Source of the DNA: an uncultured Fretibacterium sp.
GTDB lineage: Bacteria > Synergistota > Synergistia > Synergistales > Aminobacteriaceae
Reading direction: 5' to 3'
NCBI GenBank assembly: GCA_946186205.1
Contig: CAMHMH010000002.1
Location: 124,001 to 188,000, forward strand
DNA length: 64,000 nucleotides
Position numbers and translations under genes: made by a program
Notes under the pieces: generated by a model
Databases searched by the model: none
What the model was told of the DNA's origin: nothing
The model's input: the letters and a program-made list of their open reading frames with translations, nothing else
Part shown: positions 24,391-33,537 of the stretch, piece by piece
Layout: every line of letters starts with the position of its first letter
Position numbering within the stretch: position 1 is the stretch's first letter

Positions 24391-26070
24391 ATGATGGAAG
24401 AAGAAAGAGAAAGCTACAAGTATTACGCATTCATAAGCTACAGCCATAAAGACCAGAAAATCGCCAGAAAGCTGCAAAAGAGTCTCGAAAGTTATCATTT
24501 GCCGTCCGCCTTGCAAAAGGCTAACCCGGAGCTTCCCAAAAAGCTGACTCCTGTCTTCCTTGATGAATCTGATCTTGTCTCAATAGGAAGCCTTGATGAA
24601 TCACTGAAAAAAAATCTGGACAGCTCAAACTATCTCATTGTCATTTGTTCTCCTGACAGCGCGAAATCAAAATATGTTAATGCGGAAGTCAGTTACTTCA
24701 TTGAGACCGGCAGGAGGAATCATATTATCCCGCTGATTATTGGCGGAGTTCCTAACGCTGAAGATGAATCCGCTGAGTGTTTCACGCCTGCAATACGCAG
24801 ACTGAAAGAGGAAGGATATGAGCTTCTCGGAATAGACTTTCAGAAATTCGGCGTGCGTGATGCGTTTCTCAGAGTCATTGCAACAATGTTTGAGCTTGAC
24901 CTTGACAGCTTTGTATCGAGAGAGGCTCAGAACAGAAAGAGAAGGGCGGTAATGTTTGCTCTTGCGGGCTCAGCGTTCCTTATTGTTTTGGGAATGATTA
25001 TCAGGTACAGCATGGGCACGTTTAATCTTATGGAGGATGCTGCGCTTGTGATTGTCGCGGGAGTTCTTGTCAGGTACAGCATATACACTTTCAGCTTGAT
25101 GCAGGGCAATGACGCGATGACACAATGCGGCTTCGGCGTGATATACGAAAAGAAAGGGAATTACGCGAAAGCTAAGGAATGGTACGAGAAATCCGCCGCG
25201 CAAGGTTACGCATTGGCACGCTTCAATCTCGGCAATATGTACGCTCACGGAACAGGAGTCGAGAAGGACTACGCAAAGGCTATAGATTACTACCAACAAG
25301 CTGCCGCGCAAGGTCTCGCAGACGCACAAGTTAATCTCGGATATATGTATTACAGCGGGCAGGGAGTAGCTCAGGACTACACAAAGGCTATATACTACTG
25401 TGAACAAGCCGCCGCGCAAAATGCAGCAGAAGCACAAAGCAATCTCGGTGTTATGTACTACAACGGCTGCGGAGTGAAGCGTGATTATGTCAAAGCGCGT
25501 GAATGGTTCGAGAAAGCCGCCGCGCAGGGTAACGCCTCCGCTCAATGCAACCTCGGAGTCATATATTATGACGGTCATGGCGTGGAACAAGATTACGTGA
25601 AGGCCCGGGAATATTTTGAACAAGCCGCAGCTCAGGACATGGCCGAAGCTCAATACAACCTCAGCTACATATATCAGCATGGACTCGGAACAGAACGCGA
25701 CTATGCAAAAGCTAAGGAACTGTACGAAAAAGCCGCCGCGAATGGTAGTGCTTCCGCTCTTCTCAGCCTCGGTTATATGTACTACAGCGGGAAGGGTGCC
25801 GGACAGGATTACGCAAAAGCCCGGGAATATTTTGAACAAGCCGCCGCGCAGGGGATGCCAGTCGCGCAATTTAATCTCGGCATTATGCACCGTGACGGAC
25901 TCAGTGTTCCTCAAAGCACCGAAAAGGCCATAGAGTATTTCACACAGGCAGCAGCGCAGGGACTCGCAAAAGCAAAAACCGAGCTTGACCGACTGAGAAG
26001 AGAAACAAAAGCGCAGAAGCTCAGCATGAAAAGTTACAGCCTGAAAAGTTATCCAGACAGCAAGCTATAG
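24391..26070 (+). CDS. TIR domain - two membrane helices - Sel1 repeat protein
   Basis: A 559-residue protein. The TIR domain (about 8-165) begins YYAFISYSHKDQKIARKL, contains the VFLDESDL block, and has the SKYVNAEVSYF stretch whose Glu99 sits where NAD-cleaving bacterial TIR domains carry their catalytic Glu. Two hydrophobic segments follow (about 186-206 and 214-232), partly repeats of each other (RYSMGTFNLM and RYSIYTFSLM). About eight Sel1-like repeats (240-540, for example YMYYSGQGVAQDYTKA) end the chain. The start at 24391 is preceded by a GAGAGGG box and a -10; the extra upstream frame is noncoding in appearance. A membrane-tethered signalling or defence NADase is plausible; activity is not shown. 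Confidence 0.88.
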   Translation: MMEEERESYKYYAFISYSHKDQKIARKLQKSLESYHLPSALQKANPELPKKLTPVFLDESDLVSIGSLDESLKKNLDSSNYLIVICSPDSAKSKYVNAEVSYFIETGRRNHIIPLIIGGVPNAEDESAECFTPAIRRLKEEGYELLGIDFQKFGVRDAFLRVIATMFELDLDSFVSREAQNRKRRAVMFALAGSAFLIVLGMIIRYSMGTFNLMEDAALVIVAGVLVRYSIYTFSLMQGNDAMTQCGFGVIYEKKGNYAKAKEWYEKSAAQGYALARFNLGNMYAHGTGVEKDYAKAIDYYQQAAAQGLADAQVNLGYMYYSGQGVAQDYTKAIYYCEQAAAQNAAEAQSNLGVMYYNGCGVKRDYVKAREWFEKAAAQGNASAQCNLGVIYYDGHGVEQDYVKAREYFEQAAAQDMAEAQYNLSYIYQHGLGTERDYAKAKELYEKAAANGSASALLSLGYMYYSGKGAGQDYAKAREYFEQAAAQGMPVAQFNLGIMHRDGLSVPQSTEKAIEYFTQAAAQGLAKAKTELDRLRRETKAQKLSMKSYSLKSYPDSKL

Positions 26071-26086
26071 ACTTTCATTATGTTTC

Positions 26087-26095
26087 TGGTACAAT
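26087..26095 (+). promoter_or_regulatory. Extended -10 element of the amino acid importer operon
   Basis: TGGTACAAT on the plus strand, about 62 bases before the ATG at 26157. The leader between them contains a small hairpin (CAGCGC with GCGTTG, one wobble pair). Confidence 0.4.
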
Positions 26096-26156
26096 TTTCA
26101 TCACTTCAGCGCGTTAAAGCGTTGCAGAATTTTTCTTGCAGGAGATGTTAATTCCC

Positions 26157-26924
26157 ATGAAGAAATTATTGCTTGTTCTCGCGGTTGTTGCTGCGTTATG
26201 TTCGTGCGCATTCGCTGAGACTGACTCGGAATACGTCAAGGCAAAAGGCGTTCTCGTCGTCGGAATTACTGACTTCAAGCCGATGGACTACAAAAACGAG
26301 AAGGGCGAATGGATTGGATTCGACGCTGACTTGGCAAAAGCATTCGCGCAGAGTCTCGGAGTCAAGATTGAGTTTCAGGAAATCGAATGGAACAATAAAA
26401 TCCTTGAGCTTGACGGAAAAAATATCGACTGCGTTTGGAACGGCATGACCCTCACCCCCGAAGTCAAATCCGCAATGAGTACATCAAATCCCTACTGCAA
26501 CAACGCTCAAATTGTCGTAGTCCCGTCAGCAAAAGCAGCACAGTATGACTCGCTCGAATCCATAAAGGAATTAACGTTTGCTGTTGAGCATGGCAGCGCG
26601 GGAAATGAGCAGGCAAAAGCTAACGGCCTCAAGTGCATTGAAGTACAAGACCAGGCAACCGCCCTCATGGAAGTGGCTTCAGGAACAGCGGACGGAGCAA
26701 TCATCGACTCACTCATGGCCGCGGCGATGGTCGGAAAAGGCACGGGCTATGAGAATCTCGCCTACACTGTCGCGCTTAACAGCGAGGAATACGGCGTAGG
26801 CTTCCGCAAAGGCTCTGACCTGACATTCATGCTCAATGCGTTTTTCGAGTCAGGCTACGCGGACGGATCAATAGCGAAACTTGCTGAGACGTACAAAATT
26901 CAGGCGGCATTAATCAAGCAGTAA
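26157..26924 (+). CDS. Polar amino acid ABC substrate-binding protein
   Basis: A 255-residue SBP_bac_3 protein. It has a signal peptide (MKKLLLVLAVVAALCSCAFA) and a mature part starting with the family block LVVGITDFKPMDYKNEKGEW, then GFDADLAKAFAQ and the C-terminal EYGVGFRKGSDL. The ATG at 26157 gives a proper signal peptide; the longer start at 26136 would put charged residues before it. It is the first gene of a three-gene importer (binding protein, permease, ATPase). The exact amino acid is not readable. Confidence 0.92.
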   Translation: MKKLLLVLAVVAALCSCAFAETDSEYVKAKGVLVVGITDFKPMDYKNEKGEWIGFDADLAKAFAQSLGVKIEFQEIEWNNKILELDGKNIDCVWNGMTLTPEVKSAMSTSNPYCNNAQIVVVPSAKAAQYDSLESIKELTFAVEHGSAGNEQAKANGLKCIEVQDQATALMEVASGTADGAIIDSLMAAAMVGKGTGYENLAYTVALNSEEYGVGFRKGSDLTFMLNAFFESGYADGSIAKLAETYKIQAALIKQ

Positions 26925-26930
26925 CAAAAT

Positions 26931-27617
26931 ATGCAGACATTCATCGAACAGCTCCCGGTTGTAATCGGCGCGCTTAACGTTGGCTTCTTGCAGACGTTAA
27001 AACTTTTCGCCGTTACGCTTCTGGGGGCTTTCCCCTTAGGATTAATCATCGCTTTCGGAACTCTCTCAAAGATTCGCGCAATCAGTCTCATCACTCAGTT
27101 CATAATCTGGATAATTCGCGGCACTCCCTTAATGATTCAGTTGCTGATTGTCTACTATTTCCCCGGACTCGTTCTTCACAATCCCATATGGGGCGGAGGC
27201 GAGCAGGGAAGATTCACGGCGGCGGCTATTGCGTTCGTCATAAATTATGCGTGCTACTTCTCGGAAATCTATCGCGGAGGGATTCAGAGCGTCCCAATCG
27301 GGCAGACTGAAGCGGGACTCGTTCTCGGAATGACACGGAGGCAGATATTCTTTCACGTAACGTTGTTGCAGATGATAAAGAGAATCGTTCCGCCGATCTC
27401 AAACGAAATTATTACCCTCGTAAAAGATACCGCACTCGCAAGAATTATCGCATTGCAGGAAATCATCTGGGCGGGGCAGGCGTTCATGAAAGGCTCTCAC
27501 GGCATATCGGGCGCAATATGGCCACTTTTCTTCACGGCATTCTACTATCTTGTGTTCAATGGAATCGTTACGGTGCTTCTCGCAAAGTTTGAGCGCAAGT
27601 TAGATTATTTCCGTTAA
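26931..27617 (+). CDS. Polar amino acid ABC permease
   Basis: A 228-residue HisM/GlnP-type permease with about five membrane segments. The start of the permease domain (FLQTLKLFAVTLLGAFPLG) and the motif IWIIRGTPLMIQL near 62-75 are typical, as is the EAA loop (SVPIGQTEAGLVLGMTRRQ). It starts 6 bases after the binding-protein stop and is followed by its ATPase. Confidence 0.93.
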   Translation: MQTFIEQLPVVIGALNVGFLQTLKLFAVTLLGAFPLGLIIAFGTLSKIRAISLITQFIIWIIRGTPLMIQLLIVYYFPGLVLHNPIWGGGEQGRFTAAAIAFVINYACYFSEIYRGGIQSVPIGQTEAGLVLGMTRRQIFFHVTLLQMIKRIVPPISNEIITLVKDTALARIIALQEIIWAGQAFMKGSHGISGAIWPLFFTAFYYLVFNGIVTVLLAKFERKLDYFR

Positions 27618-27631
27618 GGGAGGGAATGAAT

Positions 27632-28405
27632 ATGCCGGTTCTTGAAGTGAGGAACATACGAAAGACTTTCGGAAAAACTGAGGTGCTCAAGGGTATAGAT
27701 TTCATGCTCGAAAAAGGCGGCGCATTGTCAATAATTGGCTCATCAGGAAGCGGGAAGACGACTCTCTTGCGCTGTCTGAATTTCCTTGAGAGACCTGACG
27801 CGGGAGTCATAACAGTGAACGGAGAAACTTTGCTTGACTGTTCAAAGCCTTCAACGATGAGCGAGTCTCAAATCAGGAAGAAGCGACTCCATTTCGGACT
27901 CGTCTTTCAGTCGTTCAACCTTTTTCCGCAGTATACAGCCCTCGAAAATGTCATGCTTGCTCCCGTTCTCTTGTCGAAAGAAAATCACGTGAAGAATTTT
28001 GACCGCAGCGCCCTTAAGTCTGAGGCTGAAGAACTTTTTGCGAGCATCGGACTTTCTGACAGAATGAAGAATTACCCGCACCAGTTATCCGGCGGGCAGC
28101 AGCAGAGAGTCGCAATCGCAAGAGCGTTGATAATGCACCCGGATATTCTGTGCTTTGACGAGCCTACGAGCGCGTTAGATCCCGAATTAACCGGGGAAGT
28201 GCTGAAGGTAATACGCGGACTCTCAGAGAAGAATACGACAATGATAATCGTGACTCATGAGATGGAATTTGCGAGGGACGTTGCGAGTCATGTCATCTTC
28301 ATGGACAGTGGGGTAATCTGCGAACAAGGAAACCCGCAAGAAGTCTTCAATCACCCCAAAGAGGAACGGACGAAACAATTTCTTTCACGCTACAGCAACA
28401 GCTGA
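27632..28405 (+). CDS. Polar amino acid ABC ATPase
   Basis: A 257-residue GlnQ/HisP-type ATPase with Walker A (GSSGSGKTT), Q-loop (LVFQSFNLFPQ), signature (LSGGQQQRVAIA), Walker B (ILCFDEPTSALD) and the His switch (VTHEMEFA). It ends with a GNPQEVFNHP segment usual for this family. I chose the ATG at 27632 over 27626 because AAGGGAGGG then lies at 7 bases. A terminator follows. Confidence 0.94.
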   Translation: MPVLEVRNIRKTFGKTEVLKGIDFMLEKGGALSIIGSSGSGKTTLLRCLNFLERPDAGVITVNGETLLDCSKPSTMSESQIRKKRLHFGLVFQSFNLFPQYTALENVMLAPVLLSKENHVKNFDRSALKSEAEELFASIGLSDRMKNYPHQLSGGQQQRVAIARALIMHPDILCFDEPTSALDPELTGEVLKVIRGLSEKNTTMIIVTHEMEFARDVASHVIFMDSGVICEQGNPQEVFNHPKEERTKQFLSRYSNS

Positions 28406-28412
28406 AATTTTG

Positions 28413-28446
28413 AGGACTGGGGAGAATCTTCAGCCCTCGTTTTTTC
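28413..28446 (+). terminator. Intrinsic terminator of the amino acid importer operon
   Basis: GAGG-A-CTG pairs with CAG-C-CCTC across a GGGGAGAATCTT loop, followed by GTTTTTT. It runs up to the stop codon of the convergent rtcB-like gene. Confidence 0.65.
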
Positions 28447-29641
28447 ATGATGCCTTGAAGTTATACACCGGCTTCATTACGCTGACAATATCAACACTTT
28501 CAGCAATCACATCAATAATCGCTTCAATCGGCTTATAGGCCATCGGGGACTCATCAAGCGTGCTTTCTTTGACGGACGTTGTATAAATCCCCTGCATTGA
28601 GTCAATAAATTCTGACATGCTGAGGCTGTCTTTTGCTGAACGGCGAGACATCAAACGCCCCGCGCCGTGAGGAGCAGAATAATTCCATTCCGCATTACCG
28701 CGCCCAACTGCAAGAACAGATCCGTCACGCATATTTATGGGGATGAGTACGCGCTCTCCTTTTTGCGCCGAGATTGCACCCTTGCGTAAAATCATGTTGT
28801 CCGTGTCGATGTAGTTGTGAATCGTGTGGAAAGAATCATAAGCCGTGAGTCCTGTGCGTGATAATAAGACCTCTGCTATTTTCTCGCGGTTACGTCTCGC
28901 AAACTCCTGGCAGATTTTCACGTCATGTATATAGTCGCTGAGATAATCACCGTAAAGGAAGCATAAATCTTCCGGCATTGTATTTTCTCTTGCTTCCCAT
29001 GTGAGAGCCTGTAACGCTGATTGAATTTCGCGCTTTCTTCCCTGAGCTTTGTACGTTGCTATGAGTTCTTCTTTCTTGCGGAGATATTCATCTTTTCCCC
29101 TGTCGAGTTCGATTGCGAGCTTCTGATAGAGACTTGCGACTTGATGCCCAAGATTGCGGCTTCCGCTGTGAACAACAAGCCAGTGCGTTCCGTCTGAGTC
29201 CCTGTCGATCTCGATGAAGTGATTCCCGCCTCCCAATGTGCCGAGACTCCGTTCGATTCTCCGTGAGTCTCTCAGTTCGCGGTAACACTTTAAGCGCGTG
29301 AGGTCAAAATGTTCCTGCCTTCCTTCCCAGACATCAAAGCCCGACGGCATGTAGTGCGCTGCCTCGTCGAATGCCGCGAAATCAATATCATCATGGCCGA
29401 TATTCACCGTGTACATTCCGCAGCCTATATCGACTCCGACAATGTTCGGGACTGCTTTGTCAGTGATTGTCATTGTAGTGCCGATTGTGCAGCCCTCGCC
29501 GGCGTGAACGTCAGGCATTATTCGAATCTTTGAGCCTTCTGTGAAAGGGTAATCGCACATCCGCCGGATTTGTTCTTGAGCTTCATACTCTATGATTTCC
29601 GCGTAACATATAGCAGTCGCACAGCGTCCGATAATTTCCAT
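28445..29641 (-). CDS. rtcB: RtcB-family RNA ligase
   Basis: A 398-residue RtcB-type protein. Landmarks: MPDVHAGEG near 42-50 and GVDIGCGM near 68-75 (metal ligand Cys), LGGGNHF near 134-141, VVHSGSRNLG near 157-166, and the guanylation-site region YSAPHGAGRLMSR near 330-343, with the catalytic His within AHGAGR-like PHGAGR. RtcB joins 2',3'-cyclic phosphate or 3'-phosphate RNA ends to 5'-OH using GTP and manganese, in tRNA or rRNA repair. At about 400 residues it belongs to the shorter bacterial type. It is monocistronic with its own promoter; no rtcA or rtcR is nearby. Confidence 0.92.
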   Translation of the reverse strand: MEIIGRCATAICYAEIIEYEAQEQIRRMCDYPFTEGSKIRIMPDVHAGEGCTIGTTMTITDKAVPNIVGVDIGCGMYTVNIGHDDIDFAAFDEAAHYMPSGFDVWEGRQEHFDLTRLKCYRELRDSRRIERSLGTLGGGNHFIEIDRDSDGTHWLVVHSGSRNLGHQVASLYQKLAIELDRGKDEYLRKKEELIATYKAQGRKREIQSALQALTWEARENTMPEDLCFLYGDYLSDYIHDVKICQEFARRNREKIAEVLLSRTGLTAYDSFHTIHNYIDTDNMILRKGAISAQKGERVLIPINMRDGSVLAVGRGNAEWNYSAPHGAGRLMSRRSAKDSLSMSEFIDSMQGIYTTSVKESTLDESPMAYKPIEAIIDVIAESVDIVSVMKPVYNFKAS

Positions 29642-29688
29642 GCTGAGTCACTCCTCTTGCTGTGAATTTTCCGGGATTAAATGCGGGG

Positions 29689-29697
29689 ATTATAGCA
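29689..29697 (-). promoter_or_regulatory. Extended -10 promoter of rtcB
   Basis: TGCTATAAT on the minus strand (29697-29689), about 48 bases before the ATG at 29641. It lies immediately after the ftsH terminator. Confidence 0.55.
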
Positions 29698-29700
29698 CAC

Positions 29701-29732
29701 AAAAAAAAACTCCCCTGCTTTTCACAGAGGAG
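29701..29732 (-). terminator. Intrinsic terminator of the long ftsH operon
   Basis: On the minus strand CTCCTCTG (29732-29725) pairs with CAGGGGAG (29717-29710, one G-T pair) around a 7-base loop, followed by nine T. Confidence 0.85.
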
Positions 29733-29751
29733 CCAGAATATATATGCTTGA

Positions 29752-31644
29752 TTACTTTGTTACGTTCACGGGGTCAGACTCAGCCGTCAATTTCTCGCGG
29801 TCAACAATCGCTTTAATTTCGTCGCTGTTAATCACTTCTTTTTCCTGCAAGACGTTTGCGACTTCATGAAGTATTTTCTCATGCTCGCGGAGTATCGACT
29901 CTGCCTGCTCTTGAGCTTCAACAACGAGACGTTTTATTTCACCGTCAATAATATCTGCTGTACCTTCGCCGATGTCATTGCGAACTTCCGACGTTCCATG
30001 AAGATACATCATTGAGGGCGACGCATAACGGACCGGGCCGAGCTTGCTGGACATTCCGAACTCAGTAACCATTCTGCGCGCTGTCTCTGTTGCTCGTTCG
30101 AGGTCATTTGACGCGCCTGTTGAAGCCTCGCCGAATATCAATAACTCCGCAGCCCTTCCGCCTAACATTATGGCCATACGAGTCCGCAATTCAGCTTCAG
30201 TAACGAGATATTTATCTTCCGCAGGCATGTTGAGTGTGTAGCCTAGCGCGCCTTTTGTCGTGGGAATAATGCTGACTTTGTGAACGGGATCTGATCCGGG
30301 CAGATAGCACGAGACTAAAGCATGTCCCGTTTCATGATAGGCTACTTTCTTGCGGACTTCCGGCGTTAATGGTGTCTTGCGCTGGAGTCCCGCGACAACT
30401 CTCTCTATGGCCATGTCAAAATCATTCATCGAAACTTTATCGGCCTTCCGTCTTGCTGCGAGGAGTGATGCTTCATTTGCGATATTCGCGAGGTCTGCTC
30501 CTGAGAAACCCGGCGTAACTTTTGCGATTGACTTCAGATTTATAGCGGGGTCAAGAGGAAGTTTCTTTGTGTGAATCTTGAGTATCTCCTCGCGCCCTTC
30601 CTCTGTCGGCAAAACTACTTGTATTTGTCTGTCGAAACGTCCCGGCCTCAATAACGCCTGGTCTAAAATCTCCGGCCTGTTAGTAGCTCCCATGATTACG
30701 ACTCCGTTGTTGGGTTCGAAACCGTCCATTTCAGCGAGCAATTGATTCAATGTTGCTTCCTGCTCCGAGTTGCTGTTGAAGTTGCGCATTCTTGACTGTC
30801 CGATCGCGTCGATTTCGTCAACAAAAATTATGCAGGGTGCTTTCTTCTTTGCTTGGTCGAAAAGGTCGCGTACTCTTGCGGCTCCGACTCCCACGAACAT
30901 CTCAACGAAACTTGATCCCGTAATGAAGAAGAACGGAACGCCAGCCTCACCCGCGCAAGCCTTAGCGAGAAGAGTCTTTCCTGTGCCGGGAGGGCCAACG
31001 AGTAAAACGCCGCGGGGTAATTTTGCGCCGAATTTGTCGAAACGTTTCGGGTCTTTGAGGAAGTCAATAATTTCTCTCAGCTCTACTTCTGCCTCGCCCG
31101 CTCCGCCTATATCACCGAAATGCACGCCGCTCATTTCGCCCTGCAATTCTTTTGCCCGGCTGCGTCCGAACGAGAATATGCCGCCTCCGCCTCCGTGCAT
31201 GTTGCGGAATATGAAGTACCAGATTATTATCAGCGGCAGCATTGGGAGAAGTATACCCATGAAGAGATCTATTAGTCCGTCCCTGTGAAGTATCCCGCCG
31301 AATTTTATATCAGCACTCGCGAGCCTCTCAATCAAAAACGGGTCTGTGAGTCTCACTGAGCTTTTCACGTTCTCCTGAGACTTTGCGCGCTTGTTCGTGA
31401 GGATTTTGCCGTCAACTATGGGACGCTTGTCGGGGCTGATGTTCTCTTTGAGTGTGAAAATGATTCGTGAGTCGGTTATGTCTGCGTTCTCGATTCTGCC
31501 GTTATTCAGATCGTCAAGAAACTCGCTGTAGGGAACTTCTGTTTTGCTCTCTGTGTAGGGCTTGTAGATGTACTCTGAAAAGAGCCACGCTACAATCATA
31601 GCTATGAGAAAATACCATATAGAAAATTTTTGTCCTTTGTTCAT
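29752..31644 (-). CDS. ftsH: ATP-dependent membrane zinc protease FtsH
   Basis: A 630-residue AAA+ protease. It has membrane helices at about 7-25 and 121-141 with a periplasmic domain between, a Gly-rich linker ([16 protein letters not shown]), Walker A (GPPGTGKT near 213), Walker B ([11 protein letters not shown]), the arginine-finger region (RPGRFDRQI) and the zinc site HETGH starting at His437. FtsH degrades unassembled membrane proteins and short-lived regulators. It is the last gene of the operon starting at 40761 and has a CAGGAGA box about 9 bases before its ATG. Confidence 0.97.
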   Translation of the reverse strand: MNKGQKFSIWYFLIAMIVAWLFSEYIYKPYTESKTEVPYSEFLDDLNNGRIENADITDSRIIFTLKENISPDKRPIVDGKILTNKRAKSQENVKSSVRLTDPFLIERLASADIKFGGILHRDGLIDLFMGILLPMLPLIIIWYFIFRNMHGGGGGIFSFGRSRAKELQGEMSGVHFGDIGGAGEAEVELREIIDFLKDPKRFDKFGAKLPRGVLLVGPPGTGKTLLAKACAGEAGVPFFFITGSSFVEMFVGVGAARVRDLFDQAKKKAPCIIFVDEIDAIGQSRMRNFNSNSEQEATLNQLLAEMDGFEPNNGVVIMGATNRPEILDQALLRPGRFDRQIQVVLPTEEGREEILKIHTKKLPLDPAINLKSIAKVTPGFSGADLANIANEASLLAARRKADKVSMNDFDMAIERVVAGLQRKTPLTPEVRKKVAYHETGHALVSCYLPGSDPVHKVSIIPTTKGALGYTLNMPAEDKYLVTEAELRTRMAIMLGGRAAELLIFGEASTGASNDLERATETARRMVTEFGMSSKLGPVRYASPSMMYLHGTSEVRNDIGEGTADIIDGEIKRLVVEAQEQAESILREHEKILHEVANVLQEKEVINSDEIKAIVDREKLTAESDPVNVTK

Positions 31645-31665
31645 GAAAATATCTCCTGTGAAAAT

Positions 31666-32109
31666 TTAGAGCCTTGCGCTTCTCATTATCGCACGCCCGC
31701 TTTCATTGCGCTTTGTCCTGTCTCTGAGGCGGTCAAATTCTTCTGATATTTCGTCCCTCTCATCACTGCTCAAAGGCATTACGTCAAGGAAGCTGCTTAA
31801 CTTTTCCTCCATGTCGTTAATCTCTTTCGTGCCGGGGGGAATTGTCCTGCCGATATTCTTCAGGCTTGTTACGGCTAATCCTGCGATTAAGATTGCGAGG
31901 TCGTGAAGGTCTTTGTTGTCATCGTCTGATGATGATTGCGATGATTTTTCCGTCTTGATTCTCGTCGCGAAACACAAGAACCCGACTGTTACAGAAAGCC
32001 ACGCCGCGCCCCAGTCGATTCGCCCCTCGCTGAACATGTAGCCCGCGAATATTGCCGTGATTATCCCAGCGCAAAAAATTGCCCAGCGTAAAAATTTGTC
32101 GAGCGTCAT
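31666..32109 (-). CDS. Small membrane protein between gmk and ftsH
   Basis: A 147-residue protein I do not recognise. Two hydrophobic segments (about 8-26 and 33-48) are followed by a Ser/Asp-rich patch (SSQSSSDDDNKD) and a charged C-terminus predicted helical (MEEKLSSFLDVM and ERDEISEEFDRLRDR). It overlaps the gmk stop by 4 bases. In many bacteria the gene after gmk is rpoZ; this protein does not resemble the omega subunit. Function unknown. Confidence 0.55.
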   Translation of the reverse strand: MTLDKFLRWAIFCAGIITAIFAGYMFSEGRIDWGAAWLSVTVGFLCFATRIKTEKSSQSSSDDDNKDLHDLAILIAGLAVTSLKNIGRTIPPGTKEINDMEEKLSSFLDVMPLSSDERDEISEEFDRLRDRTKRNESGRAIMRSARL

Positions 32110-32654
32110 AATATTATCTTCCTGAGTTCCTCACATGCTGAGTCTAAATCGTCGTTCACAATCACATAATCATACTTATCTTTCAGCGCAAGCTCGCCGA
32201 TCGCGTTACCGAGTCTGACTTTCACGCTTTCTTCTGAGTCCGTGTGCCTTCCTGTGAGTCTCTGAGTCAGAACTTCAACGCTTGGAGGCGCAACGAATAT
32301 CAGCACAGCACCGGGCATTTTCTCTTTCACCTGCAATGCTCCCTGAACGTCAATCTCAAGCAATACATCATGGCCGGCTTCAAGCTCACTAATCACATCA
32401 GCTTTAAGTGTGCCGTAATAATCCTCGTGGACGTGCGCATACTCAAGGAACAATTCACGCGATATATATTCCTGAAACTGTGAGTGAGAAATAAATCGAT
32501 ATTCGACTCCGTCCGTCTCGCCTTCACGGGGCTTACGTGTTGTGCATGATATGGAGTATTTGAGATTGGGCGCGTTGTTGAGTGCGTGCTGTCTTAATGT
32601 TCCTTTGCCGACTCCGCTCGGACCTGAAAGCACAAATAATTTTCCTGTCTTCAT
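32106..32654 (-). CDS. gmk: Guanylate kinase
   Basis: A 182-residue kinase with P-loop GPSGVGKGT near 10-18, the GMP-binding stretch SCTTRKPREGE and DGVEYRF, and LLEIDVQGA. It converts GMP to GDP with ATP. I chose the ATG at 32654 because it overlaps the yicC stop as ATGA and gives the normal gmk N-terminus (MKTGKLFVLSG); the longer frame to 32693 adds 13 residues with no ribosome site. The yicC-gmk pair is widely conserved. Confidence 0.95.
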   Translation of the reverse strand: MKTGKLFVLSGPSGVGKGTLRQHALNNAPNLKYSISCTTRKPREGETDGVEYRFISHSQFQEYISRELFLEYAHVHEDYYGTLKADVISELEAGHDVLLEIDVQGALQVKEKMPGAVLIFVAPPSVEVLTQRLTGRHTDSEESVKVRLGNAIGELALKDKYDYVIVNDDLDSACEELRKIIL

Positions 32655-33535
32655 TCTATATTCTGTATTTGCTCCCTCATTCTTTCGATACATGATTTCG
32701 CCTCAACGACTCCCCATCGGAACTCGGCATCATTAACTTTGCTTCCCATCGTGTTAATCTCCCTGTTCATTTCCTGAATGAGGAAGTCTAACTTTTTACC
32801 GCAGTAATCCTCCTCCATAACCTTACGGAATTTCCCGGTATGAGCCTCAAGCCGCGCAACCTCTTCTGATACGTCCCACTTGTCAGACAAGAACGCAACT
32901 TCCTGCGCGATTCTTGCCGCGTCAAGCTCTATGCTGTAATGCTCCGTCAAGCTGTCGATTCGAGTCCGCAAGCCCTCAATGGCATCTTCACTCGCAATTT
33001 TCCACCGTGATTTGAGAGACTCTGTTATACCTTCAAGTTTCACGAGATCAGACTCAACTTTTGCGCGCAACTTTTCACCCTCAGCTTTCTTCATTTCGTT
33101 CATTTCGTCAATTGCTTCAAGCGTCAGATTGTCCCAAATTTGCGGATTGTTACGGGCTTCTTCCTCTGCTACGTTGCTCGAAGCGTCAAGGACTCCCGGT
33201 ATCATGAGGAAACTTGTTATATCTTTTGCGGTTTCGAGGCTGTTACGTTTTGCGATTGTTCGTACCTGGTTGATGAAGACTCGCAGGCTGTCATTGTCGA
33301 GGGCGGGAATTTTTGCGCCGGGATTCCAAAAAATTTCGGCTGAGAGTTTCACTTTTCCCCGCAGAATCTTTTCACGCAATATAGCAAGCAGCCTGTTTTC
33401 AAGCGACAATAATTCGTGCGGAAGTTTCACGCTGAAATCCTGATACTTATGGTTGACGGAGCTAATCTCAATTTTCACGCTTCCCCATGAGAATGTATAT
33501 GACTTGCTCCCGAATCCTGTCATGCTGATGAACAT
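32651..33535 (-). CDS. yicC: YicC/YloC family endoribonuclease
   Basis: A 294-residue protein starting MFISMTGFGS, the conserved YicC opening (S-M-T-G-F-G), with EISSVNHKYQDFSVKLP next, and ending with the DUF1732-type block FLIQEMNREINTMGSKVND. YicC proteins are recently described endoribonucleases, linked to stationary-phase survival and RNA turnover. It lies directly upstream of gmk with an ATGA overlap. Confidence 0.92.
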   Translation of the reverse strand: MFISMTGFGSKSYTFSWGSVKIEISSVNHKYQDFSVKLPHELLSLENRLLAILREKILRGKVKLSAEIFWNPGAKIPALDNDSLRVFINQVRTIAKRNSLETAKDITSFLMIPGVLDASSNVAEEEARNNPQIWDNLTLEAIDEMNEMKKAEGEKLRAKVESDLVKLEGITESLKSRWKIASEDAIEGLRTRIDSLTEHYSIELDAARIAQEVAFLSDKWDVSEEVARLEAHTGKFRKVMEEDYCGKKLDFLIQEMNREINTMGSKVNDAEFRWGVVEAKSCIERMREQIQNIE

Positions 33536-33537
33536 AT

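Noticed and set aside
24970-25914. A 314-codon minus-strand open frame inside the TIR/Sel1 gene
   Set aside because: It mirrors the Sel1 repeat codons of the + strand gene, has repeat-driven composition and no ribosome site; it is a shadow frame.
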